Source of the DNA: JAVBNW01 sp031551255
GTDB lineage: Bacteria > Bacillota > Clostridia > Christensenellales > UBA1750
DNA length: 10,902 bases
Direction: 5' to 3'
Assembly: GCA_031551255.1 (NCBI GenBank)
Contig: JAVBNW010000148.1
Location: forward strand, 1 to 10,902
Positions within the stretch are counted from its first letter, which is position 1. Each line of letters starts with the position of its first letter. The position numbers and the translations under genes were made by a program. The notes under the pieces were generated by a model, which did no database searches, was not told the DNA's origin, and saw nothing but the letters and a program-made list of their open reading frames with translations. Below are positions 1 through 7,022 of the stretch, one piece after another.

Positions 1-1
1 G

Positions 2-169
2 GGCTTTGGGATACAAGTTGACATAAGAGTTTGGCGTGGACAGGAATCATTATATGAAGAACTTGGCTTTCAAATATCCACACCAGAACGGCGCGGTATA
101 CCAATGCATATCTGTTTGACAGATCAAATCGAATTAACGGATAAAATGTTCAAACAGATGGGTTATTAG
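2..169 (+). CDS. C-terminal part of a probable GNAT-type N-acetyltransferase (5' end outside window)
   Basis: An open frame runs from the window edge to a TAG at 167-169, giving the last 55 residues of a protein that starts upstream. The segment reading SLYEELGFQISTPERRGIPM resembles the end of GNAT acetyltransferases, where an LYE-x-LGF motif marks the last conserved helix and strand before a short C-terminal extension. GNAT enzymes move an acetyl group from acetyl-CoA to an amine; nothing here shows the substrate. The acetyl-CoA-binding motif would lie upstream and is not visible, so the family call is an inference from the tail alone. The DNA is clearly richer in A and T than the genes further right. 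A hairpin with a T-run 40 bases after the stop supports a real gene end. That it is coding is fairly safe; the family is about even odds. Confidence 0.55.
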   Translation, partial: GFGIQVDIRVWRGQESLYEELGFQISTPERRGIPMHICLTDQIELTDKMFKQMGY

Positions 170-208
170 CTGCGCGTAAAACCGTACAGTATCAGCATTT
201 GCTGCGTC

Positions 209-249
209 AGCCGTCACGCAAGTTCACAAAAATTGCGTAGCGGCTTTTT
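209..249 (+). terminator. Intrinsic terminator after the partial acetyltransferase gene
   Basis: Arms at 209-221 (AGCCGTCACGCAA) and 233-245 (TTGCGTAGCGGCT) pair over 12 of 13 positions, with one G-T pair and one C/A mismatch. The loop is 11 bases, and T245-T249 gives a five-T tract. This is the standard Rho-independent layout on the plus strand and fits the end of the gene that stops at 169. Confidence 0.75.
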
Positions 250-427
250 GGTTCTACAGGCAAGCTATATGAAAAAAATAGTTTTATAGATCGATACTCG
301 GAAGCGACGCTCCATTGGCTTGCGGTGAGCGGCTTAAAAACTTGCATAGCGATCCCAAACTTTTCAAGATGGAAGCACCTATCGTACATCATAAGGGAGT
401 TGCGGCGCGTGATCTCCATACTCCTTG
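250..427. other. Intergenic DNA with no supported gene
   Basis: Between the plus-strand terminator and the inverted repeats beyond the ABC operon I see no open frame with a credible start and ribosome binding site, no RNA gene and no recognisable repeat. The left part (250-300) is A/T-rich. A 70-residue minus-strand frame covers 207-419 but overlaps the terminator and resembles no family I know. It may be decayed sequence. Confidence 0.5.
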
Positions 428-475
428 GCGATGCCCTCAGGCATCGCGGGGGCCCGGGGGGGGATCCCCCGGGCC
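428..475. repeat. Two adjacent GC-rich inverted repeats beyond the ABC operon
   Basis: The first is a perfect 8-base stem: GCGATGCC at 428-435, loop CTCA, GGCATCGC at 440-447. The second is a perfect 10-base stem: GGCCCGGGGG at 451-460, loop GGGAT, CCCCCGGGCC at 466-475, including a run of eight Gs at 456-463. They lie 32 bases past the stop codon of the minus-strand operon, so they could end or protect its transcript. Neither is followed by a T-run on the minus strand, so a classical intrinsic terminator is not shown. A dispersed palindromic element is an alternative. Confidence 0.6.
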
Positions 476-506
476 GTAGTTTCCTTCGCCTTCCCCATTC
501 CCGCCC

Positions 507-2279
507 TTACGCGTACCACTGCGCCTGGGCGTTGAACATCCTGGCGTACTTGCCGTTTTGCCGTATGAGCTCATCGTGGGTGCCGATGGAATCCACGGCG
601 CCCGCATCCATTACCACGATGCGGTCGGCGATGCGCGCCGAGCCCAGGCGGTGGGTTACGATCACCGCGGTCTTGCCCCGGCTCAGCTCCGCAAATTTTT
701 GATACAGCCGCGTCTCTTCCAACGGGTCGATCGCCGCGGTGGGTTCGTCCAGCACGATCATGTCGTGCGCGCGGTAGAAGCCCCGGGCCAGCGCCACCCT
801 CTGCCACTGCCCTCCGGAAAGATCCACGCCGTCGAACTCGCGCGAGAGCATGGTGTCCTCGCCCTGCGGAAACGCCTCCGAAAGCGCGAGATCCGCCTTT
901 TCCAGAGAGGCCTCGATGCCGTCGCCCGCGTCCGTGTCGCCGAGCCTTACGTTCTTGGCGAGCGTCATCTTATAGCGCTGAAAGTTTTGCATCACCGCCG
1001 ACGTGCTTGCGAACAGCGTTCCGGGCTCGATATCCCGCGTCTCCTCGCCGCGCAGCTTCACGCTGCCCGAGGTGGGCAGGTAGAGCCCCGTCAAAAGCCT
1101 CACCAGCGTCGTCTTGCCCGCGCCGTTTTCGCCGACGACCGCGATCGTCTCCCCGGCCTTAATCGAAAGATCGACGCCCGTGAGCGCGTCCTTTTCCGCG
1201 CCGGGGTAGCGGAACGCCGCGCCGCGAAGCTCGATGGAGGCCTCGCCTTGGGGCCTGGCGGTTCCCATGCGCTCGCCAAGCTCTAAGAAGCGCACGAAGT
1301 TCGAGGCCTTGCCCACGTCCCCGGCGATTTGGCTCATGTTGCGCGCGATCATTTCGTCCATGATGCCGATCATCATGCCCAGCGAACTGAGCACCGCCGC
1401 GAACGCCCCCAGGCTGATCGTTCCGCCGATGAGCAGCGAAAACAAGATCGCCAGCACGCCGAAGTAGCCCAGCGCCGTGATCGCCTTGAGGCCAAGCTCG
1501 ATCAGGTTGCTCTTGCGGTCGGCGCGCCAGTTTTCGCGGTTGAAGAGCGCGAGCGTCTCGAGGTACTGCCGCCGGAAGTACGCGTACGCGCCCAGCGTGC
1601 GGGTTTCCTTGAAAAACTGCCTATCGCCGATGGCCTTCTCGTTTGCCTCCATCTTGCGGCGGGCCGGGGCGGCCACATCCTCGAGCTTGGCGGAGATCTT
1701 CGAACGCGCGATTACCGTCAGGAAAGAGGGCACGAAGATGATCGGCAGCGCCAGCGCCAGCACCGGCGCGAGGGAGAACAGGTACGCGCCGATGATGCCG
1801 AAGTATACGCCGTAAAACGCGAACGTGGCGATGATGTTAAATGTGATGTTCAGCGCGCTCTCCGAGCCCGCGCGCGCCTTTTCGAGGTCGTCCAGGGTGC
1901 CGGCGCTTTCAAACGCCACCGGATCTACGCGCACGGCCTTCTTGTGCAGGTGCGCGAGCATCAGCCCCTTGAATTTTTCGAAGATCATATTTCCGTTGAA
2001 ATTGGCGGTGGTGTTGAGCAGTTGCTGCGCCACCATCAGCGCGCCGTTTGCCGCCAGCATGCCGTAGGCCACCGCTGCCGGGCCGGTGCCGCCGACGGCC
2101 GCCTGCACCGCGTCGAAAAAAGTCTGCGTCACAAAGGTTCCGACGGCCCAGGCGGTGCTGTGCACCGCGTTGAGTACGAGGCATAGAATCGTCGCGCCCG
2201 CGTGTTCGCGCTGAAAGATCACCGGAAAGGTCTTTACCAGCACCTTCCAAAGGGGAACCGTCTTTTTCGCGTTTTTCAC
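507..2279 (-). CDS. ABC half-exporter, fused membrane and ATPase domains (second subunit)
   Basis: A 590-residue type IV ABC exporter half-transporter. Roughly residues 25-320 form the membrane domain, with hydrophobic segments near 30-50, 65-90, 145-190 and 265-310; the ATPase domain follows from about 345. Visible motifs are Walker A GENGAGKTT (383-391, Lys389), Q-loop Gln431, signature LSGGQ (487-491), Walker B MIVLDEP with catalytic Glu512, and H-loop His543. These proteins use ATP to move lipids, drugs or peptides out across the membrane. The GTG start at 2279-2277 overlaps the TGA of the upstream half-transporter as GTGA, which indicates translational coupling. AAAGGAG at 2295-2289 is a strong ribosome binding site. 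No peptidase domain or adjacent peptide gene is present, so the cargo is unknown. The family call is safe. Confidence 0.95.
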   Translation of the reverse strand: MKNAKKTVPLWKVLVKTFPVIFQREHAGATILCLVLNAVHSTAWAVGTFVTQTFFDAVQAAVGGTGPAAVAYGMLAANGALMVAQQLLNTTANFNGNMIFEKFKGLMLAHLHKKAVRVDPVAFESAGTLDDLEKARAGSESALNITFNIIATFAFYGVYFGIIGAYLFSLAPVLALALPIIFVPSFLTVIARSKISAKLEDVAAPARRKMEANEKAIGDRQFFKETRTLGAYAYFRRQYLETLALFNRENWRADRKSNLIELGLKAITALGYFGVLAILFSLLIGGTISLGAFAAVLSSLGMMIGIMDEMIARNMSQIAGDVGKASNFVRFLELGERMGTARPQGEASIELRGAAFRYPGAEKDALTGVDLSIKAGETIAVVGENGAGKTTLVRLLTGLYLPTSGSVKLRGEETRDIEPGTLFASTSAVMQNFQRYKMTLAKNVRLGDTDAGDGIEASLEKADLALSEAFPQGEDTMLSREFDGVDLSGGQWQRVALARGFYRAHDMIVLDEPTAAIDPLEETRLYQKFAELSRGKTAVIVTHRLGSARIADRIVVMDAGAVDSIGTHDELIRQNGKYARMFNAQAQWYA

Positions 2280-4051
2280 TCGTACCAGCTCCTTTGCGAC
2301 GCGTACATCTGCGCGTAGATTCCGTCCAGCTTCATCAAATCTTTATGACTGCCCTGCTCGAGCACGCGGCCCTCGCCCAGCACGTAGATCGTATCCGCCA
2401 GCGCGGTCGAGCCGAGCCGGTGGGAAATGAATACCGTCGTCTTCCCCCGCGACACCGTTTCAAACTCTTCATACACCCGGCTTTCGCTGATCGGGTCCAG
2501 CGCGGCGGTAGGTTCGTCCAGGATGCGCACCGGGGCGGGGTTTACGACCGCCCGCGCCATCGCAAGCCTTTGCCATTCGCCGCCGGAGAGATCTTGCCCC
2601 TCTCCCTCCACCTTGCCAAGCGGCGTATCGATCTTGCCGGGCAGAGCGTCGACCGCGGCGCTTAGGCCCACGGTTGCCAGCGCGTCCGCCGCGCACTTCT
2701 CGCGCTCGGGCATCGAAAAGGCGATGTTGTCCTTTACGGATATGTTATACTTGGAGAAGTCCTGATACACCAAGGAAAAGCACGCCTTGAGCTGGGCCTG
2801 CGAGTAGGACCTAAGATCCTTTCCGTTGAGCAGGATCTCGCCCTCGTACCCGCCGTACAGCCCCGTGAGCAATTTGGTGATCGTGGTCTTGCCCGCGCCG
2901 TTGACGCCTACGAACGCGTAGTGGCGGCCGCGTTCGATGGTCATCGTAAGCCCCGAGAGGATCTCGCGCCCGGCGCCGGGGTACGCAAAGCGCACGTCGC
3001 GCAGCTCCAGCTTCTCAAAGGCGAGCGGCTTATCGGGCGCGTCCAGCGCGCCGGGCTCCTCGCCAAGCGCGAGGAACGCGCCAAGGTCTCTGAGGGCCTC
3101 GCGCCGCTTCGCGAGCCCGTCCACGCACCAGCCCAGCGTCCAGCCGATCTGGTTGGCGAGGCCGCTCATCGAGCCCGACAGGCTCATGAACAGCCCGAAG
3201 CTCAGCGCGCCCGACAGCGCCGCAGGCAGAAGGATCGCCACGATGCCGATGGACATCAGCGCGAAGATCAGCCCGCTTACCCCTCTGCGCATAAACCACT
3301 TGCCCTTGATGCGGAACGCGTGGCGGTACGCGCCGAGGAATTCGTCTTTATATGTCTCGTTCAGGTCGTCGCCGTAGCCGAACATCGCCCGCTCGTGCGC
3401 CGCGTCCCTTCCGGTGAGCACCTGGGAGAGGTAGTCGCATTTGCGCTTGATCTTCGTGTTGTCCTTGTCGGCCTGGTAGCTGGCCTTCCCGCTCTTGAGC
3501 GCAAGCGCCGTCATCGGTACGACCAGCGCCAGAATGGCCAGCGCCGCCCACCATACGTTCACCACCAGCAGCGCCATAATGCCTACCACCCGCATCGCCA
3601 ACAGGATGAGCTGCGTCAGAGAATCCAGCGCGTCCACCATCTGCTTTTCCGGCTGGTCGCCGACGCGCTGGATCATATCCCACGCCTCCGGGTCTTCGAT
3701 GCTCTGGTATGCGAGCCTTGCCCGCTTCTCGAGCAGAGCCGGGCGCAGCGCGGCCCTCGCGGACGTAGTGATGCGCGCCTTCGTCAGCGCCAGGATGTGC
3801 CAGCTGAGCATATTCCATCCCACCGCCACCGCAACCAGGGCGATGGGAACGAGTACGGAATCCACCGGCGCCGCGCCGGACAGCGCGGCGCCCGCCGCGT
3901 CCAGGAAGGCCGCGATGAACATGACTTCCAGCGTCGGGGCGATGCCGGATACCACCGTCAGCGCCAGCAAAACGGCGGTCCACACCGGGGCGCAGCGCAG
4001 CGGAAGCGCCAGGATATCGGGATAGCCATAATTTCGGCGGGCGAGTTGCAT
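2276..4051 (-). CDS. ABC half-exporter, fused membrane and ATPase domains (first subunit)
   Basis: A 591-residue half-transporter that probably pairs with the next gene as a heterodimeric exporter. Hydrophobic segments lie near residues 22-50, 62-90, 145-185 and 260-300. The ATPase domain starts near 345: Walker A GVNGAGKTT (382-390, Lys388), Q-loop Gln430, signature LSGGE (488-492), Walker B VRILDEP with Glu513, D-loop AALD, H-loop His544. The open frame extends 14 codons further upstream to an ATG at 4093. I chose the ATG at 4051 because AAGGGAGGC (4067-4059) sits 7 bases before it, and because it gives a length equal to the partner. Both C-termini end alike (SWYE here, QWYA in the partner), suggesting a duplication origin. 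The operon has its own near-consensus promoter. Substrate unknown. Confidence 0.94.
   Translation of the reverse strand: MQLARRNYGYPDILALPLRCAPVWTAVLLALTVVSGIAPTLEVMFIAAFLDAAGAALSGAAPVDSVLVPIALVAVAVGWNMLSWHILALTKARITTSARAALRPALLEKRARLAYQSIEDPEAWDMIQRVGDQPEKQMVDALDSLTQLILLAMRVVGIMALLVVNVWWAALAILALVVPMTALALKSGKASYQADKDNTKIKRKCDYLSQVLTGRDAAHERAMFGYGDDLNETYKDEFLGAYRHAFRIKGKWFMRRGVSGLIFALMSIGIVAILLPAALSGALSFGLFMSLSGSMSGLANQIGWTLGWCVDGLAKRREALRDLGAFLALGEEPGALDAPDKPLAFEKLELRDVRFAYPGAGREILSGLTMTIERGRHYAFVGVNGAGKTTITKLLTGLYGGYEGEILLNGKDLRSYSQAQLKACFSLVYQDFSKYNISVKDNIAFSMPEREKCAADALATVGLSAAVDALPGKIDTPLGKVEGEGQDLSGGEWQRLAMARAVVNPAPVRILDEPTAALDPISESRVYEEFETVSRGKTTVFISHRLGSTALADTIYVLGEGRVLEQGSHKDLMKLDGIYAQMYASQRSWYE
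2289..2295 (-). promoter_or_regulatory. Ribosome binding site for the second ABC subunit
   Basis: AAAGGAG on the minus strand lies inside the 3' end of the first ABC gene, 9 bases before the GTG at 2279. It supports the GTG start and lets ribosomes ending the first gene re-initiate at the GTGA overlap. Confidence 0.8.
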
Positions 4052-4058
4052 GGTCGTT

Positions 4059-4067
4059 GCCTCCCTT
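4059..4067 (-). promoter_or_regulatory. Ribosome binding site deciding the first ABC start
   Basis: AAGGGAGGC, read on the minus strand, ends 7 bases before the ATG at 4051. The longer alternative start at 4093 has no comparable site, so this element argues for the shorter 591-residue protein. Confidence 0.8.
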
Positions 4068-4143
4068 GGGTGATTATGTGCCGAGCATATCACTGCGGCC
4101 CCGGTTGCCGCAAGAAACCTGTGGTTGATCGATCGTTTCCGTC

Positions 4144-4172
4144 AGTATAAAGTTGAAAATGAAAAATGTCAA
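4144..4172 (-). promoter_or_regulatory. Sigma-70-type promoter of the ABC exporter operon
   Basis: On the minus strand, TTGACA (4172-4167) is followed by a 17-base spacer and TATACT (4149-4144): a perfect -35 and a 5-of-6 -10. Transcription would start near 4137, leaving a leader of about 85 bases. That leader holds a small hairpin (TGCGGC/GCCGCA, about 4096-4114) before the ribosome binding site at 4067-4059. No repressor site stands out. Confidence 0.75.
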
Positions 4173-4174
4173 TA

Positions 4175-4203
4175 GTTAATATTGATTTTTTGAATTTTAT
4201 AAT
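4175..4203 (+). promoter_or_regulatory. Possible promoter of topB
   Basis: A perfect TATAAT lies at 4198-4203 in very A/T-rich DNA. The best-spaced -35 is poor (GTTAAT at 4175-4180). A start near 4210 would give a leader of about 24 bases ahead of the GTG at 4234. An alternative pair is TTGAAA (4153-4158) with TTAATA (4176-4181). The two divergent promoters would lie within about 60 bases of each other. Confidence 0.4.
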
Positions 4204-4233
4204 TTAAAAATTGAATTCAAGGAATGAAGAAAT

Positions 4234-6093
4234 GTGAGCCAAACTGTGATCATTGCCGAGAAACCGTCGGTAGCACGGGCCATCGCCCGCGTGCTCGGCG
4301 CGAACCGTCGCGCGGAAGAAGGCTACCTGACGGGCAACGGCTATGCGGTAACGTGGGCGCTGGGGCACTTGTATGCTCAGCAAAACCCCGACGAGATCGA
4401 CCCGAAGTGGAAGGCGTGGCGCATGGATTCGCTGCCGATTCTGCCTAAAACCATACCACTTAAGCCTTTGCCCAAGACGCGCTCGCAGATCGCCGTCATC
4501 AAAAAGCTACTGAGCGCCAAGGGGACCGAGGCCGTGATCTGCGCGACCGACGCCGGGCGCGAGGGGGAGCTGATCTTCCGGCGCATCGCAAGCGAGCTGA
4601 AGCTTCAAAAGCCTGTGAGAAGGCTGTGGATTTCTTCGTTGACCGACGACGCGATCCGCGAGGGCTTTGCGAACCTTCGGCCGCTGAGCGAATACGACGG
4701 CCTCTACCAAAGCGCGCTATGCCGATCCGAGGCGGATTGGTTGGTGGGGATGAACGGCTCGCGCGCGTTTACGCTGCGTTATGATGCGCTTTTGTCGGTG
4801 GGTAGGGTGCAGACGCCTACGCTTAACATCCTCGTCGCAAGGCGCAAGGAGATCGAGAGTTTCAAACCCGAAACGTATTACGAGGTAGAGGCGGATTTCG
4901 GAGATTACAAGGGGCTTTGGATGGGGGAAGACGGCAAAACGCGCACCGCCGACGAAGCTTTCGCCAAGGCCGTTGCGGCGGCGGTGCGCGGCAAGCGGGC
5001 GAGCGTCGCCTTGGCCACCCGCGAGCAAAAAAAGGTTTCTCCGCCAAGGCTGTACGACCTTACCGCCCTTCAGCGCGATGCGAACAAGCGCGCGGGGCTC
5101 ACCGCGGATCAGACGCTCAAAGCGGCGCAATCCTTGTACGAAAAGCACAAGGTCCTCACCTACCCGCGCACCGATTCCAACGTGCTGCCGCGCGATATGT
5201 ATGGCCCTGCCCGCCAGGCGCTCAGCGCGCTGAAAGCGCCATATACGGATATCGCCGCCCTCGCGCCCGATAAGCTGCCCATGCCCAAGCGAATCTTCGA
5301 CGACGCCGGGGTGACCGACCACCACGCCATCATTCCTACGCGCCGCGCGCCCGGGGATATGACCCCCGCCGAGCGGGCGGTGTACGATCTGGTCGCGCGG
5401 CGCTTCGTGGCGGTGTTTTTGCCGGATTACGTGTACGAGGCCATGCGCGTAGAGACGCTGTGCGAGGGATATCGCTTTGTAAGCCTGGGCAGCCGCCCGC
5501 TGACGCTGGGCTGGAAGGAAGCCTACGGCGCGGAAGATCCGGACGAGAAGGAGGCGCCGCTGCCCGACCTTGCGCACGGAGATCTTCGAACCGTCGCCTC
5601 GGCAAAAGCCCTGAAAAAGGCGACCAAGCCGCCCCCACCGCACACCGAGGCGTCGTTACTGCTTTCGATGGAGCGCGCCGGTCGCGAAATCGAGGATGAG
5701 GCGCTGCGCGATGCGATGAAGGACAGCGGCCTGGGCACCCCGGCCACCCGTGCGGCCATCATCGAGCGGCTGATCCAGGTAGGCTACGTTCAGCGCAAGG
5801 GCAGGGCGCTCATCCCCACCGACAAGGGGGTTGCGCTGATCTCGGTCGTCCCCCCCGAACTTAGCTCGCCCGAAACCACCGGCAAGTGGGAAAGGGGGCT
5901 TGCGAACATCCGCACCGGCGCGATGGACCCCGATCGCTTCATGCAGAGCATCCGGCGGTTTGCGACGTTTTTGTGCGAGCGAGCAAAGGCGGCCCCCGGC
6001 CCGTCGCCCTTCCCCAAGGAGGAGCGGCGCAAGGCGGCAAAACCCCGCGCCGCGCCGCGCGCCAAGCGTCCCGCTCCGCCGAGACAAGGCTGA
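4234..6093 (+). CDS. topB: DNA topoisomerase III
   Basis: A 619-residue type IA topoisomerase that nicks one DNA strand through a tyrosyl-phosphate link, passes another strand, and helps resolve linked replication or recombination intermediates. The Toprim domain is at the N-terminus: Glu9 in AEKPSVA and the metal-binding ATDAGREGE block (104-112; Asp106, Glu110). SVGRVQTPTLN (188-198) is a family hallmark. The active-site tyrosine is Tyr310 in LTYPRTDS, and TDHHAIIPT (361-369) is another conserved block. The C-terminal part carries GLGTPATRAAIIERL (499-513). The protein ends in a basic Lys/Arg/Pro/Ala tail (about 587-619) with no cysteine zinc fingers, which makes it shorter than the 650-730 residues common for TopB. 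The start is GTG, with AAGGA at 4219-4223. It runs divergently from the ABC operon and looks monocistronic. Confidence 0.95.
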   Translation: MSQTVIIAEKPSVARAIARVLGANRRAEEGYLTGNGYAVTWALGHLYAQQNPDEIDPKWKAWRMDSLPILPKTIPLKPLPKTRSQIAVIKKLLSAKGTEAVICATDAGREGELIFRRIASELKLQKPVRRLWISSLTDDAIREGFANLRPLSEYDGLYQSALCRSEADWLVGMNGSRAFTLRYDALLSVGRVQTPTLNILVARRKEIESFKPETYYEVEADFGDYKGLWMGEDGKTRTADEAFAKAVAAAVRGKRASVALATREQKKVSPPRLYDLTALQRDANKRAGLTADQTLKAAQSLYEKHKVLTYPRTDSNVLPRDMYGPARQALSALKAPYTDIAALAPDKLPMPKRIFDDAGVTDHHAIIPTRRAPGDMTPAERAVYDLVARRFVAVFLPDYVYEAMRVETLCEGYRFVSLGSRPLTLGWKEAYGAEDPDEKEAPLPDLAHGDLRTVASAKALKKATKPPPPHTEASLLLSMERAGREIEDEALRDAMKDSGLGTPATRAAIIERLIQVGYVQRKGRALIPTDKGVALISVVPPELSSPETTGKWERGLANIRTGAMDPDRFMQSIRRFATFLCERAKAAPGPSPFPKEERRKAAKPRAAPRAKRPAPPRQG

Positions 6094-6186
6094 AAGAGCC
6101 GCGCCGCATCCCACGAGTTTCTTCGTCGTGCCTTTTCGGCCGGGGGCTCAAGGGGATACGCGTGCCCCCTGTGCCGTCAAGGGCAA
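6094..6186. other. Gap after topB with possible weak terminator hairpins
   Basis: A short stem CACGA (6112-6116) / TCGTG (6126-6130) is followed by CC and four Ts (6133-6136), a weak plus-strand terminator candidate. A second stem, GGGGGC (6142-6147) / GCCCCC (6164-6169), has a 16-base loop and no T-run. No gene is visible in this stretch. Confidence 0.35.
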
Positions 6187-6215
6187 TTGACAGCGCCTCC
6201 GCGCGCGCCTATCAT
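6187..6215 (+). promoter_or_regulatory. Sigma-70-type promoter of the methyltransferase operon
   Basis: TTGACA (6187-6192), a 17-base GC-rich spacer, then TATCAT (6210-6215): a perfect -35 and a 5-of-6 -10. Transcription would begin near 6222, about 55 bases before the GTG at 6278. It stands out because its surroundings are GC-rich. Confidence 0.75.
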
Positions 6216-6277
6216 GGGAGGCGGGACTATCGCGATTGAACCTAAAAAGATGAAAATAGGGAAGTGGGTGCTTCATC

Positions 6278-7021
6278 GTGGATAAGCGGGCGATTCACGA
6301 CACGAACCGGAGCTATTGGGATGCCAACGCGGACGACTGGTTCGGCGTGACGGCCCTTCCGCAGTACGGCGTGCAATTCGTCACCGAGGATGAGCTTCAT
6401 TTCTTTGGCGATGTGCGCGGCAAGAAGCTTCTTGACATCGGCTGCGGAAGCGGTCATTCGCTCAAATACCTCGCCGACCGCGGCGCCGGGGAGCTGTGGG
6501 GCCTGGATATCTCGCAAAGGCAGCTCGACAACGCTGAAAAATACTTGGGCGACCACGGACACGCCGCCAAACTCATCTGCTCGGCGATGGAGGAGGATTG
6601 CGGCATACCCGTGGGCTATTTCGACATCCTCTATTCCATCTACGCGGTGGGGTGGACGGTCGATCTTAACAAGACGTTTCAGAAATTTGCTTCCTATCTG
6701 AAAAAAGGCGGCGCGTTCATCTTTAGCTGGCAGCATCCGCTGCACCGATGCGTGCTGGTAGAGGGCGACGACCTCTTGTTTCGCCATTCCTATTTTGACG
6801 AAAGTTGGTTTACGCAGCCCCTGGACGGAAGCGAGATCGCGCTGTGCGGCCGCAAGATTTCTACGTATGTCAACGCGCTGGCTAAAGCGGGCTTCGTAAT
6901 AGAAGCCATGGCCGAGCAGACGGACGAGGAAACCATGAGCGCGCGCGGAGATCTGCCCGACCGCTCGAAAAAAGCGCAAATGCTGCCGCTGTCGTTCGCC
7001 TTCAAGGCGCGCAAGGCCTGA
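6278..7021 (+). CDS. Class I SAM-dependent methyltransferase
   Basis: A 247-residue protein of the Methyltransf_11/25 kind. Motif I, the SAM-binding loop, is LLDIGCGSGHSL (51-62). The acidic residue ending strand 2 is Asp77 in GLDIS, and a motif-IV-like segment FDILYSIYAVGW lies at 115-126. The N-terminal NRSYWDANADDW (10-21) is typical of small-molecule methyltransferases in this group. It would transfer a methyl group from S-adenosylmethionine to an unknown acceptor in the cytoplasm. An in-frame TAG at 6257-6259 limits upstream starts, so the GTG at 6278 is chosen. Its ribosome binding site is poor: AGGG at 6258-6261 lies 16 bases away, separated by a small GAAG/CTTC hairpin. The next gene begins one base after its TGA, so the two are almost certainly cotranscribed. 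Confidence 0.88.
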   Translation: MDKRAIHDTNRSYWDANADDWFGVTALPQYGVQFVTEDELHFFGDVRGKKLLDIGCGSGHSLKYLADRGAGELWGLDISQRQLDNAEKYLGDHGHAAKLICSAMEEDCGIPVGYFDILYSIYAVGWTVDLNKTFQKFASYLKKGGAFIFSWQHPLHRCVLVEGDDLLFRHSYFDESWFTQPLDGSEIALCGRKISTYVNALAKAGFVIEAMAEQTDEETMSARGDLPDRSKKAQMLPLSFAFKARKA

Positions 7022-7022
7022 T

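Noticed and set aside
207..419. A 70-codon minus-strand open frame in the left intergenic region
   Set aside because: It overlaps the intrinsic terminator at 209-249 and resembles no known protein.
507..4051. The ABC pair as a bacteriocin or lantibiotic export system
   Set aside because: No peptidase C39 domain, precursor peptide, modification enzyme or immunity gene is visible nearby.
4051..4093. A longer 605-residue version of the first ABC subunit starting at 4093
   Set aside because: No ribosome binding site precedes that ATG, whereas AAGGGAGGC is correctly placed for the ATG at 4051. The extra 14 residues are unlike a transporter N-terminus.
2921..4150. A 409-codon plus-strand open frame opposite the first ABC gene
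   Set aside because: Composition is rich in Arg, Gln, His and Ala with no recognisable domain. It is the antisense by-product of GC-rich codon use in a gene whose motifs are unmistakable.
4717..5643. A 308-codon minus-strand open frame opposite topB
   Set aside because: Antisense shadow of a gene with a full set of topoisomerase motifs; no domain of its own.
6250..6285. An 11-codon leader-like frame (MKIGKWVLHRG) overlapping the methyltransferase start
   Set aside because: It has no ribosome binding site, and its sequence shows no run of one amino acid that would suggest attenuation. A chance frame is likelier.
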